Shown here: positions 1 through 7,618 of the stretch, piece by piece
Layout: every line of letters begins with the position of its first letter
Numbering within the stretch: position 1 is the first letter of the stretch
From: Limosilactobacillus pulli
GTDB taxonomy: Bacteria > Bacillota > Bacilli > Lactobacillales > Lactobacillaceae
Assembly (NCBI RefSeq): GCF_947381555.1
Contig: NZ_CANCWQ010000014.1
Coordinates: forward strand, 1 to 46,530
Length of the DNA stretch: 46,530 bases
Direction of reading: 5' to 3'
The notes under the pieces: model-generated
What the model was told of the DNA's origin: nothing
The model's input: the letters and a program-made list of their open reading frames with translations, nothing else
Databases searched by the model: none
Translations under genes and position numbers: made by a program

Positions 1-21
1 ATTTTTGATTAAATCAAAAAT
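1..21. repeat. Perfect AT-rich inverted repeat at window edge
   Basis: Ten bases (ATTTTTGATT) and their exact reverse complement are separated by one base. It could be the AT-rich part of a terminator or an operator for a gene outside the window. No GC core is visible, so its function is unclear. Confidence 0.4.
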
Positions 22-95
22 CATAGTTCGCATTTTCTTAGTTAGAAGCTAGAAAATAATAGTTAATTCCCAGCCTCTTATTTATTTCAGAAAAT

Positions 96-527
96 CTATT
101 CTTGCGGAATACCCGCGCTGATCAGCCAGGTAATCCCATACTGGTCAACAATCTGACCTAAATTGCCGCCTAGTTCATGAAGGCCAAAAGGTAAGGTCAC
201 GCGCTGAGCGTCACTTGCAGCCAGGCGCTCAAACAATGCCTTGGCACCAGCCTCATCACCACCAAAATCCAAAAGCAGCGAAATTAAAGAAGAGGTCTGG
301 GGATTGCCCATCGTTGCATCGGCACAGACGATTTTCTGTCCGACAATTGAAAACTCGCCATGTGCCGTTGTAGCATCCAAATCATCCAGTGCCAGTCCCA
401 AACTCTCGGCTTGTGCTGCTGAAAGCGGCTGACGGTAAATGATTTCGGCGCCAAACTGTTCCACGTAATAGTGCATGGCTTCACGCGCATTTTCAAAAGT
501 CAAATACGGATAGATTTTTGCCGTCAT
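96..527 (-). CDS. PhnB-like VOC/glyoxalase-fold protein
   Basis: A protein of 143 residues starting MTAKIYPYLTFENAREAMHYY, the usual opening of PhnB-like members of the vicinal oxygen chelate (glyoxalase/bleomycin resistance) superfamily, which are often annotated as 3-demethylubiquinone methyltransferase-like. The ATG at 527 follows a GGAGGAAAA ribosome site. Such proteins are cytosolic, small and dimeric; their substrate is generally unknown and none can be inferred here. The gene stands alone, divergent from the MFS gene, and no clear terminator is visible in the 95 bases downstream. The family assignment is good, the function open. Confidence 0.8.
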   Translation of the reverse strand: MTAKIYPYLTFENAREAMHYYVEQFGAEIIYRQPLSAAQAESLGLALDDLDATTAHGEFSIVGQKIVCADATMGNPQTSSLISLLLDFGGDEAGAKALFERLAASDAQRVTLPFGLHELGGNLGQIVDQYGITWLISAGIPQE

Positions 528-689
528 AGTTTTCCTCCGATAAAGTGTTCTTTTAAATTATAGGGAGCCATAGGTCATTCGTCAAATCACGACTTCGATT
601 CAAAAAAGAGCTAGATAAGCGTGAATGGTCGTTTATTGCGACGAATACTGCATTTTGACGTTCATCTTAATTTTGTTGCATGTAAATCG

Positions 690-718
690 TTAAACTTTGT
701 GCAAATTCATGTTACAAT
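690..718 (+). promoter_or_regulatory. Promoter of the CynX-type MFS gene
   Basis: TACAAT at 713-718 is preceded by TG at 710-711, an extended -10. A weak -35 (TTAAAC, 690-695) lies 17 bases upstream. It fits transcription of the gene starting at 789. Confidence 0.5.
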
Positions 719-788
719 GACGTGGTCTTAGGAAAGCGGAAATAAATAACTAATTTAAATTGATTCACCATACGAAAGGAATGATATT

Positions 789-1955
789 TTGAACAATACG
801 CGCAAACATAGCGCCTTTTTGATTTTAGGCATTTTCCTGCTAGGCGCCTGCATGCGGACGCCGATAACCTCGATTCCCTCAATCGTTGGCAGTATTGCTG
901 CTTCGTTTCACGTTGCCACTACCAGCCTGGGCATTCTGACTACGATTCCCTTGATCTGCTTTGGTCTGATTGCAGTCGTAGTGCCAATGATCGGTCAACG
1001 TTTGGGCAATGAGTTAACGATCGCAATCGCTTTGCTGATTCTTTTTGCTGGTTCCTGGCTGCGCATTCTCAGCTATTCTTCGCTAATGATTGGTACCCTG
1101 CTCGTTGGGGTTGGCATTACCTTTTTAAACGTGCTTTTACCAGCCATCATTACTGAGAACCTGCCTGATCGAATCGGGTCAATGACCAGTCTTTACAACG
1201 TTTCTTTGGCCCTGTTCTCGGCCATCGGCGCCTACGCCATCACGCCAATTGCTCAAAGCAGCAGCTGGCAGTTCTCGGTAATACTCCTCAGCATGATGGT
1301 TTTGGCAACATTGGTATTATGGCTGCCAAATCTGCGCTTCAACCGGCGCGGAACCAGCGAATCTGCAAGCGCTGGCATTAACATGTGGAAAAACAAGACA
1401 GCCTGGCTGATCTTGGTCTACTTTGGTCTGTCCTCATTTGTCTTCTACACGACAGTCGCTTGGCTGCCATCAATTGCCATCAGCGCCGGATTGAGCAATA
1501 ATCAATCCAGCCTGATTGCCGGACTGTTCCAGCTGTTCTCCATGCCAGGAGCCTTTCTGGCACCGTTATGGGCAACCAAGCTGAGTAACCGGACACCGCT
1601 GATTCTCGGTGCCGGTATCTTCACGATTTTGGGCTATCTTGGCTTGATGCTGCCATTCCATAGCTTTGGCTGGTTTGTCTTTGTCAGCCTGTTCTTGGCA
1701 ATTGGAACCTCATCAACGTTTGCCTTGATCATGACCTTGTTCAGCTTAAAGACCAAAACTCCGGTTGATACGGGTAAACTGTCCGGCATGGCTCAATCAT
1801 TAGGCTATCTGCTGGCCGCAGTTGGTCCGATGGTCGTTGGTAATCTAAAGGCTGCCAGCGGCTCATGGTTTACTGGAGAATTGACTACCATGCTGGTTGC
1901 TGCTGTCTTCACTATTTTTGGTGTTTTAAGCGAGCGCAAGCCATACGTTGACTAA
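789..1955 (+). CDS. MFS transporter, CynX/NimT-like
   Basis: An integral membrane protein of 388 residues with about 12 hydrophobic segments. The N-terminal stretch (LGACMRTPITSIPSIVGSI) resembles the CynX/NimT (cyanate/2-nitroimidazole permease) branch of the major facilitator superfamily. It starts at TTG 789, eight bases after a GAAAGGA ribosome site at 774-780; no in-frame ATG is better placed. It is likely an exporter, with an unknown substrate. The gene is monocistronic, flanked by its own promoter and two successive terminators. The family call is firm; cyanate transport should not be assumed. Confidence 0.85.
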   Translation: MNNTRKHSAFLILGIFLLGACMRTPITSIPSIVGSIAASFHVATTSLGILTTIPLICFGLIAVVVPMIGQRLGNELTIAIALLILFAGSWLRILSYSSLMIGTLLVGVGITFLNVLLPAIITENLPDRIGSMTSLYNVSLALFSAIGAYAITPIAQSSSWQFSVILLSMMVLATLVLWLPNLRFNRRGTSESASAGINMWKNKTAWLILVYFGLSSFVFYTTVAWLPSIAISAGLSNNQSSLIAGLFQLFSMPGAFLAPLWATKLSNRTPLILGAGIFTILGYLGLMLPFHSFGWFVFVSLFLAIGTSSTFALIMTLFSLKTKTPVDTGKLSGMAQSLGYLLAAVGPMVVGNLKAASGSWFTGELTTMLVAAVFTIFGVLSERKPYVD

Positions 1956-2047
1956 TTGAAATAAAATTTTCCGCCGGAGCTTAACTCAACCGCTTAACCA
2001 CGTATAGATAATAATGCCTCAGCGCAATAGCTGATTGGCAGTTCAAA

Positions 2048-2086
2048 CGCTGAAAATCAGTCGTAAGCTGATTTTCGGCGTTTTTT
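2048..2086 (+). terminator. Terminator of the CynX-like gene
   Basis: A 13-bp stem (CGCTGAAAATCAG with CTGATTTTCGGCG, one G-U pair) around a 7-base loop is followed by TTTTTT. Confidence 0.85.
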
Positions 2087-2090
2087 GAGA

Positions 2091-2144
2091 AAAGGCAAGG
2101 AAACACGTTCTTTTAAGGACATGACGAATTGCCTTTCTTTTTTT
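2091..2144 (+). terminator. Second, long-loop terminator-like hairpin
   Basis: AAAGGCAA (2091-2098) pairs with TTGCCTTT (2129-2136) across a 30-base loop and is followed by a T-rich run at 2138-2144. It stands just after a good terminator, so it may be a backup terminator or the end of a short transcript. Confidence 0.45.
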
Positions 2145-2296
2145 ACTAAAAATTCCAACTTGTGCAAACGATTGCTTTAACGTCAGATCAATGCTGAACT
2201 TGAAAATAAAATTTTATTTCGGCCTATACCATTACTTGATAAGCGTTTGACAAAACCCCAGAACGCGCTTTTTGTTGGCGTGGTCCATTTTAAGCT

Positions 2297-2351
2297 TTGA
2301 CAAAAAGTGAGGACGCTTTCTAGTGCAGTTTTGAACATAAAAGTATATAAT
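2297..2351 (+). promoter_or_regulatory. zwf promoter region with cre-like box
   Basis: The 443 bases between the MFS gene and zwf hold the two hairpins above, a 16-bp AT palindrome at 2204-2219, a cre-like TGCAAACGATTGCT at 2163-2176, and this region. A perfect -35 TTGACA (2297-2302) is followed 17 bases later by a poor -10 (TCTAGT, 2319-2324). A perfect TATAAT lies at 2346-2351 with a weak -35. A cre-like box (TGAGGACGCTTTCT, 2308-2321) overlaps the first candidate. I cannot say which -10 is used. Confidence 0.5.
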
Positions 2352-2398
2352 TTAAGCGTTAGAGTGATTTTCTGATATTTTCAGAAGGAGTGAACATT

Positions 2399-3877
2399 TT
2401 GGCTAAGGAAAATAAAGCTTTAATTACGCTGTTCGGGGCAGCCGGCGACCTTGCACAACGCAAGCTGTACCCATCATTATTCAACCTTTACAAGAAAGGC
2501 TACCTGGCAGAACATTTTGCTCTGCTTGGTACTTCTCGGCGTCCGCTGAGCGATGAGGACTTCCAACAAATGGTGCTGAAGTCCGTTAACGGTATGGAAA
2601 ACAAAGAAGGCCAGGCTCAGGCATTTGCTAAGCACTTCTTCTTCCAATCCCATGACGTTACCAAGCCTGAACACTACACTGTGCTTAAGCAACGCCTGGA
2701 AGAACTGGACAAGCAATTTGGCGCTGAAGGCAACCGCCTGTTCTACATGTCCATGGCGCCTCAATTCTTTGGCACGATCGCCTTGAACCTGAAGAACCAA
2801 GACCTGCTGACCAAGGATGGCTTCAATCGTCTGGTTATCGAAAAGCCATTTGGTCGTGACTACGAATCAGCTAAGAAGCTGAACGACGAACTGTCACAAA
2901 CGTTCAACGAAAACCAGATCTTCCGGATTGACCACTACCTGGGTAAGGAAATGGTTCAAAACATCCAAGCACTGCGTTTTGGCAACACGATCATCGAATC
3001 ATTGTGGAACAACCGCTACATCGACAACATTCAAGTTACGCTGAGCGAAAAGCTGGGTGTTGAAGAACGTGCCGGCTACTACGACCAATCCGGTGCTCTG
3101 CGTGACATGGTGCAAAACCACATCATGCAAATCGTTGCTCAACTGGCAATGGAACAACCAGTTGCCTTTACCGACTCCGACGTCCGGGTTGAAAAGATCA
3201 AGGCACTGCGCTCACTGCGGGTCTACACGCCATCAGAAGCAGCTGCCAACTTTGTTCGTGGCCAATACGGTGCCGGTGACGACACGAATGCCTACCGTAA
3301 TGAAGATGGTGTTGATCCAAACTCCATTACGGAAACTTTTGTCGCTGCCAAATTAATGTTTGACAACTACCGTTGGTCTGGCGTTCCTTTCTACGTACGG
3401 ACTGGTAAGAAGCTGGCTGACAAGTTCACCCGCATCGATGTTGTCTTCAAGAAGCCACTGATCGACATCTTTGCCAACCCACGGATGAAGAGCGAACAAT
3501 CTCTGAACTCCAACGTTTTGACGATCTTTGTTGAACCAAACTCCGGCTTCTCACTGCGCTTGAACGCTAAGCGCGCCGGCCAAGGCTTTACCACTGAACC
3601 AGTTGACTTGAAGTACCTGCAAAGCGACGAAGCCAAGAACGAATCACCAGAACCATACGAACGTCTCTTCCACGATGCACTGGAAGGCAACCACACCAAC
3701 TTTGCATCATGGGCTGAAATTGCCTACGCATGGAAGTTCGTTGACGTTATCCGTAAGCTGTGGGACATTGAAGAACCTCAATTCCCTAACTACACGCCTG
3801 GTTCAATGGGCCCAGCTGCTTCTGATGAGCTGCTGGCACGCGATGGCCGTCAATGGGTTTACCATCTGAATCACTAA
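2399..3877 (+). CDS. zwf: Glucose-6-phosphate 1-dehydrogenase
   Basis: It oxidises glucose-6-phosphate to 6-phosphogluconolactone with NAD(P)+, the entry step of the oxidative pentose-phosphate and phosphoketolase routes. The protein has 492 residues, close to the 486 of the Leuconostoc enzyme. The dinucleotide motif GAAGDLAQRK is at residues 13-22, the substrate motif DHYLGKE begins at D178, and the catalytic histidine is H241 in QNHIMQ. The reading frame opens at GTG 2390, but that codon lies inside the AAGGAG ribosome site (2385-2390). TTG 2399, eight bases downstream, is the better start. A 6-phosphogluconolactonase gene is not adjacent; gnd follows from its own promoter. Confidence 0.95.
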   Translation: MAKENKALITLFGAAGDLAQRKLYPSLFNLYKKGYLAEHFALLGTSRRPLSDEDFQQMVLKSVNGMENKEGQAQAFAKHFFFQSHDVTKPEHYTVLKQRLEELDKQFGAEGNRLFYMSMAPQFFGTIALNLKNQDLLTKDGFNRLVIEKPFGRDYESAKKLNDELSQTFNENQIFRIDHYLGKEMVQNIQALRFGNTIIESLWNNRYIDNIQVTLSEKLGVEERAGYYDQSGALRDMVQNHIMQIVAQLAMEQPVAFTDSDVRVEKIKALRSLRVYTPSEAAANFVRGQYGAGDDTNAYRNEDGVDPNSITETFVAAKLMFDNYRWSGVPFYVRTGKKLADKFTRIDVVFKKPLIDIFANPRMKSEQSLNSNVLTIFVEPNSGFSLRLNAKRAGQGFTTEPVDLKYLQSDEAKNESPEPYERLFHDALEGNHTNFASWAEIAYAWKFVDVIRKLWDIEEPQFPNYTPGSMGPAASDELLARDGRQWVYHLNH

Positions 3878-3920
3878 AATCAAAGATCGATTTAATCGGT
3901 TTTGTGAAAAATTTTTACTT

Positions 3921-3960
3921 AAAGCTCAAACAATTGTTTTTCAGTTGATTGAGCTTTTTA
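3921..3960 (+). terminator. zwf terminator
   Basis: AAAGCTCAAACAA (3921-3933) pairs with TTGATTGAGCTTT (3945-3957), one mismatch, followed by a short T-run. Confidence 0.75.
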
Positions 3961-4025
3961 CTTAATTTTTCATATTTTATCGATTAGTTTAATGTAAAGA
4001 TTGTGCAAGGTTTAGCAAATATTTC

Positions 4026-4053
4026 TTCAACTTTTAGCGCTTTCTGGTATAAT
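4026..4053 (+). promoter_or_regulatory. gnd promoter with cre-like box over the -10
   Basis: An extended -10 (TGGTATAAT, 4045-4053) has a weak -35 (TTCAAC, 4026-4031). TTTTAGCGCTTTCT at 4032-4045 matches the cre consensus at 12 of 14 positions on the minus strand and abuts the -10. Its core CGCTTTCT is shared with the zwf promoter. Confidence 0.6.
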
Positions 4054-4101
4054 AGTTTCTGTAAATGATGTAATTAAGTTTTTAAGGAGTGTGACAACAC
4101 A

Positions 4102-5541
4102 ATGTCAGATCAAAAAGCGCAAATTGGTGTTGTTGGTTTGGCCGTTATGGGCAAGAACCTGGCACTGAACATTGAAAGCCGCGGCTTTACTGTTGGTGTA
4201 TACAACCGTAGCCGTTCACGTACCGATGAAATGATGCGTGACCACAGCGACAAGAAGCTGATTCCTAGCTACACGGTTGAAGAATTCGTCAACTCTCTGG
4301 AAAAGCCTCGTCGTATCCTGATGATGGTTAAGGCCGGCAAGCCAACTGACGCTGTTATTGAAGAACTCCTGCCATTGCTTGACAAGGGTGACGTGCTGAT
4401 CGACGGTGGTAACACCAACTTCCACGACACGATGGCACGGAACGCTAAGCTGGATGAATCCGGCATCAACTTCATCGGCATGGGTGTTTCCGGTGGTGAA
4501 CTGGGTGCCCTGCAAGGTCCTTCCCTGATGCCTGGTGGCCAAAAGGAAGCTTATGACCTGGTTGAACCTATCCTGACGCAAATCGCTGCCAAGGCTGAAG
4601 ACGGCAAGCCATGTGTTTCCTACATCGGTCCTAACGGTGCCGGCCACTACGTAAAGATGGTTCACAATGGTATCGAATACGGTGACGAAGAACTGATCGA
4701 CGAAAGCTACAACATTATGCGTAATGTTCTGGGCCTTTCCGTTGACGAAATGGCTGACATCTTCGCTGAATGGAACAAGGGCGAACTGGACAGCTACCTG
4801 GTTGAAATCACCGCTGACATCCTGACTCGCAAGGATGACCTGGGTGAAGACAAGTCCAAGCCTATCGTTGACATGATCCTTGACCGTGGTGCCAACAAGG
4901 GTACTGGTAAGTGGAGTTCTGAAACTGCCCTTGACGGTGGTGCTCCACAATCCGTTATCACGGAAGCCGTTTACGCACGTTACATCTCCATGCTGAAGGA
5001 CGAACGTGTGGCTGCAAGCAAGGTTCTGCCAGAAGATGTTGAAAAGCCAACGCTTACTGACGACCAAAAGAAGGAACTGGTTGAAAAGGTTCGTGAAGCC
5101 CTCTACTTCGGTAAGGTTATGAGCTACGCACAAGGTTTCGAACAAATGCGGATCGACTCCGAACGCTACGACTGGAACCTGAAGTTTGGTGAACTGGCTC
5201 AAATCTGGCGTGAAGGATGCATTATCCGTGCACAATTCCTGCAAAAGATTACGGATGCCTTTGAAAAGGATCCTGAGCTGAAGAACCTGCTGCTGGACGA
5301 CTACTTCAAAGACATTGCCAAGAAGTACCAAAAGGCTACGCGTGAAGTCGTATCCATGGCCATCAACGCTGGTATTCCTGTACCATCCCTGGCTGCTGCC
5401 ATCAACTACTACGACTCCTACCGTGCTGAAGTTCTGCCTGCCAACCTGCTGCAAGCACAACGTGACTACTTCGGTGCTCACACGTACGAACGTGTTGACC
5501 GCCCAGGCAACTTCCACTACGGCTGGTACGTCGAACAATAA
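4102..5541 (+). CDS. gnd: 6-phosphogluconate dehydrogenase, decarboxylating
   Basis: It converts 6-phosphogluconate to ribulose-5-phosphate and CO2 with reduction of NAD(P)+, the second oxidative step after Zwf and the source of CO2 in heterofermentation. The 479-residue length is typical. Visible motifs are the Rossmann segment VVGLAVMGKNLALNI near the N terminus, the GVSGGELGA substrate loop, and the catalytic segment HYVKMVHNGIEYGDEELIDE. The ATG follows AAGGAG (4084-4089) at a slightly long spacing of 12 bases. It has its own promoter and terminator. Its codon use is strongly biased, as expected for an abundant enzyme, and that bias produces a long antisense shadow frame with no coding support. 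Confidence 0.97.
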   Translation: MSDQKAQIGVVGLAVMGKNLALNIESRGFTVGVYNRSRSRTDEMMRDHSDKKLIPSYTVEEFVNSLEKPRRILMMVKAGKPTDAVIEELLPLLDKGDVLIDGGNTNFHDTMARNAKLDESGINFIGMGVSGGELGALQGPSLMPGGQKEAYDLVEPILTQIAAKAEDGKPCVSYIGPNGAGHYVKMVHNGIEYGDEELIDESYNIMRNVLGLSVDEMADIFAEWNKGELDSYLVEITADILTRKDDLGEDKSKPIVDMILDRGANKGTGKWSSETALDGGAPQSVITEAVYARYISMLKDERVAASKVLPEDVEKPTLTDDQKKELVEKVREALYFGKVMSYAQGFEQMRIDSERYDWNLKFGELAQIWREGCIIRAQFLQKITDAFEKDPELKNLLLDDYFKDIAKKYQKATREVVSMAINAGIPVPSLAAAINYYDSYRAEVLPANLLQAQRDYFGAHTYERVDRPGNFHYGWYVEQ

Positions 5542-5562
5542 AAATCAATTAGACTTGATTTC

Positions 5563-5596
5563 AAAGCGTCGATCCCTAGTGTTCGGCGCTTTTTTA
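5563..5596 (+). terminator. gnd terminator
   Basis: AAAGCGTCGA (5563-5572) pairs with TCGGCGCTTT (5583-5592), one G-U pair, followed by T's. Confidence 0.85.
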
Positions 5597-5606
5597 TTCT
5601 GAACTC

Positions 5607-5637
5607 AAAAAGCGTCCCGCAACTGGCAGGACGCTTT
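5607..5637 (-). terminator. Terminator of the GNAT gene
   Basis: AAAGCGTCC (5609-5617) and GGACGCTTT (5629-5637) form a 9-bp stem. The A-run at 5607-5611 gives a U-run for the minus-strand transcript that ends at 5643. Confidence 0.8.
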
Positions 5638-5642
5638 ATTTA

Positions 5643-6233
5643 TTATTCAGTTAACAGTGCTTGGGAAGTTGATCGTTGTAGGTGGCGATACCAGTGATCA
5701 CCAATCATAATTTGACCTGCATCGTCAAATCCCAAGCGACGGTATAGCCGTTCTGCCTTTGGATTGGCGACGTCGACATTTAAACCGATCGTTTCATATT
5801 CCAAAGCAGCGGCATGTTTAATAATCGCATCAATCAAAGCCGTTGCGATCCCCATACCACGATAATTGGCATCAACTGCCAGTGAATCCAGATAAAACTC
5901 GTTGGCAAATGACTCCGGATCCGCGAAGAAATTAACATCGCGAATTGATGGAATTGGGGCCGCGGCTTCTTGATATACTCGGTTGACCGCAGTTTCGTTG
6001 TTGTCTGGATAGCCAAACGCCATCCCCACGACTCGGCCATCGACTTCTGCGACAAACGTGGTTGCCACATAGCCAAGCAGTGCTCGGTCGCGGTAAGCAT
6101 TATAAATCATCCTCTGGGGGGCTTCATCGGGAACCGACTCAAACTCCTCCAGCTCCATTTCATCATAAATCAAAGACATTAACGGTACTATCTGGCCGGC
6201 GTCTTCTGGCTCGGCCTTGCGAATCGTATAAAT
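5643..6233 (-). CDS. GNAT-family N-acetyltransferase with apparent non-AUG start
   Basis: An acetyl-CoA-dependent acyltransferase of the GNAT fold, substrate unknown. The acetyl-CoA loop region is DANYRGMGIATALIDAIIKHA, and the usual ending GLNVDVANPKAERLYRRLGFDDAG is present. The first canonical start is ATG at 6179, but the frame is open back to a stop at 6264-6266. It reads YTIRKAEPEDAGQIVPLM just before that ATG, which is a typical GNAT first strand and helix. No ATG, GTG or TTG occurs there. A strong GGAGGG ribosome site at 6245-6240 lies six bases before ATT 6233. I therefore place the start at ATT 6233 (196 residues); the conservative alternative is 5643-6179 with a clipped domain. Confidence 0.75.
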   Translation of the reverse strand: MYTIRKAEPEDAGQIVPLMSLIYDEMELEEFESVPDEAPQRMIYNAYRDRALLGYVATTFVAEVDGRVVGMAFGYPDNNETAVNRVYQEAAAPIPSIRDVNFFADPESFANEFYLDSLAVDANYRGMGIATALIDAIIKHAAALEYETIGLNVDVANPKAERLYRRLGFDDAGQIMIGDHWYRHLQRSTSQALLTE

Positions 6234-6358
6234 AAATATCCCTCCAAAATAGTTTGATGCGAGTTAATTATATGGGAGAAGTCAGCACCTTGGCAAGAAA
6301 AGATGAGAAATTTATTAAAAACATAATCGTCACATATCAAAATGAGTGTTAAAATATC

Positions 6359-6390
6359 AAAAAGCCGTAACCCGATAACTCGAATTACGA
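6359..6390 (-). terminator. Probable terminator of the UspA gene
   Basis: On the minus strand GTCGTAA pairs with TTACGGC around a 14-base loop, followed by only four T's. It is moderate evidence. Confidence 0.4.
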
Positions 6391-6416
6391 CCTTGGAATG
6401 GTTTATTTAATTAAGC

Positions 6417-6911
6417 TTATTTTTTCTTAGCGTCCTTGTCGTCAGCTGGTACCTCGTTGTTTAAGTCGGTCCGCACAACCAGTACGTCAACTGGGGCATT
6501 CCGCTTAACAAAGGACGTAACTGAACCAACCATTGCCCGTTGCAGACGCGTCAGGCCGCTGGCACCCATCATGATCAGATCATTTTGGTGATCGCGTGGG
6601 AAATCAAAGGAAATAACCGTCTTCGGGTTTCCCAGACGAATGTGGATGTCGATGTTGTCAAAGCCCTGCTTTTGCTTAGCGTTGTCGTAAAGCTCATCTA
6701 AGTAGTCCTTTGACTTGTCGACCAGCTGGTAGGCAATGCTGCTGTCTGACATGCCAGCAAAGTTGTATGCCATTGCCCGCGTATCGATAACGTTTAAAAT
6801 GTCGATATGTGCATCGTTACGCTTTGCAACCGCAATCGCCTTGTTCAGTGCCCGTTCAGCTTGCTTGGATCCGTCAACCGGGACGAGAATGTTTTGATAT
6901 TCTTGATTCAT
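6417..6911 (-). CDS. Universal stress protein, UspA family
   Basis: A cytosolic stress protein of 164 residues. The C-terminal nucleotide motif G-x2-G-x9-G-S is complete (GASGLTRLQRAMVGS), so this is the ATP-binding type; a variable charged tail (DDKDAKKK) follows. The frame opens at TTG 6926, which is inside the TTGGAGGTC ribosome site, so ATG 6911 is the better start. The gene is divergent from the Lrp/AsnC regulator and stands alone. Family members respond to stationary phase or acid stress; the specific role here cannot be read from sequence. Confidence 0.9.
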   Translation of the reverse strand: MNQEYQNILVPVDGSKQAERALNKAIAVAKRNDAHIDILNVIDTRAMAYNFAGMSDSSIAYQLVDKSKDYLDELYDNAKQKQGFDNIDIHIRLGNPKTVISFDFPRDHQNDLIMMGASGLTRLQRAMVGSVTSFVKRNAPVDVLVVRTDLNNEVPADDKDAKKK

Positions 6912-6951
6912 AGTTATGACCTCCAATTCACACGACTTAATTGTTATCCTT

Positions 6952-6960
6952 ATTGTACCA
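6952..6960 (-). promoter_or_regulatory. Extended -10 of the UspA gene
   Basis: The minus strand reads TGGTACAAT at 6960-6952, an extended -10 element 41 bases before ATG 6911. No good -35 is seen. Confidence 0.45.
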
Positions 6961-7020
6961 TAATGATAGCGGAATCATTTGATTTTTATATGGTAAAAAG
7001 TAATAATTAGCTAAATTATT

Positions 7021-7049
7021 TTGACAATAAACCATTTACATTGTATTTT
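7021..7049 (+). promoter_or_regulatory. Promoter of the Lrp/AsnC gene
   Basis: TTGACA at 7021-7026 and TATTTT at 7044-7049 are spaced 17 bases, upstream of the TTG start at 7101. Confidence 0.5.
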
Positions 7050-7100
7050 TTCACAATTTAAAGACATTAATTTGTGATTAGTTAAAAGGAGTGGATTTCA

Positions 7101-7562
7101 TTGGACAAGATCGATCGTCAAATTATCAACATGCTGCAGGAAAATGCCCGCGTATCGTTAAAAGAACTTTCCGCTGCCTGCTATATTTCCTCACCAGCCA
7201 TTGCCGCTCGCATCAACAAACTGGAAAAGTCCGGCATCATCACTGGCTTTCACACCAGCGTCAATCTCGAAAAGCTGGACTACCACGTCAAGGCCTTCGT
7301 TCAATTGCAGCTGGAACCACGCCAAAAAAAGGAATTCTATCCTTATATTGCTCAGGTTCCCAACGTAATCGAATGCAATTGTGTTACCGGGGATTTTTCT
7401 GAGGTTATGGAAGTTGTATTTCCTTCGACCTCAGATCTCGATGACTTTATCAATGAGATTCAGCAGCGCTTTGGCAAGACCAGCACCCAGATCGTCTTTT
7501 CAACCAGCGTCAATCACCGTGGCGTTAAATTACCTCAGCCGGAAGCAGTTAAAGAGTCATAA
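7101..7562 (+). CDS. Lrp/AsnC-family transcriptional regulator
   Basis: A DNA-binding regulator of 153 residues. The N-terminal helix-turn-helix (DKIDRQIINMLQENARVSLK, then the recognition helix SSPAIAARINKLEKSGII) is followed by a RAM-type ligand-binding domain from about residue 65. Family members sense amino acids and often control transport or catabolism. The TTG start at 7101 follows AAAGGAGTG (7085-7093). It is convergent with pepF and divergent from the UspA gene; no target can be deduced. Confidence 0.9.
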   Translation: MDKIDRQIINMLQENARVSLKELSAACYISSPAIAARINKLEKSGIITGFHTSVNLEKLDYHVKAFVQLQLEPRQKKEFYPYIAQVPNVIECNCVTGDFSEVMEVVFPSTSDLDDFINEIQQRFGKTSTQIVFSTSVNHRGVKLPQPEAVKES

Positions 7563-7579
7563 AAGCAATCATAATAAAT

Positions 7580-7615
7580 AAACAGCTGCGACGACATTGG
7601 CCACAGCTGTTTTGT
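7580..7615. terminator. Bidirectional terminator between Lrp gene and pepF
   Basis: AAACAGCTG (7580-7588) pairs with CAGCTGTTT (7604-7612); T's on one side and A's on the other suit both convergent genes. Confidence 0.6.
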
Positions 7616-7618
7616 GTT

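Noticed and set aside
4216..5538. 440-codon open frame antisense to gnd
   Set aside because: It exactly shadows the strongly codon-biased gnd gene, has no ribosome site and no protein-like family pattern; gnd is certain.
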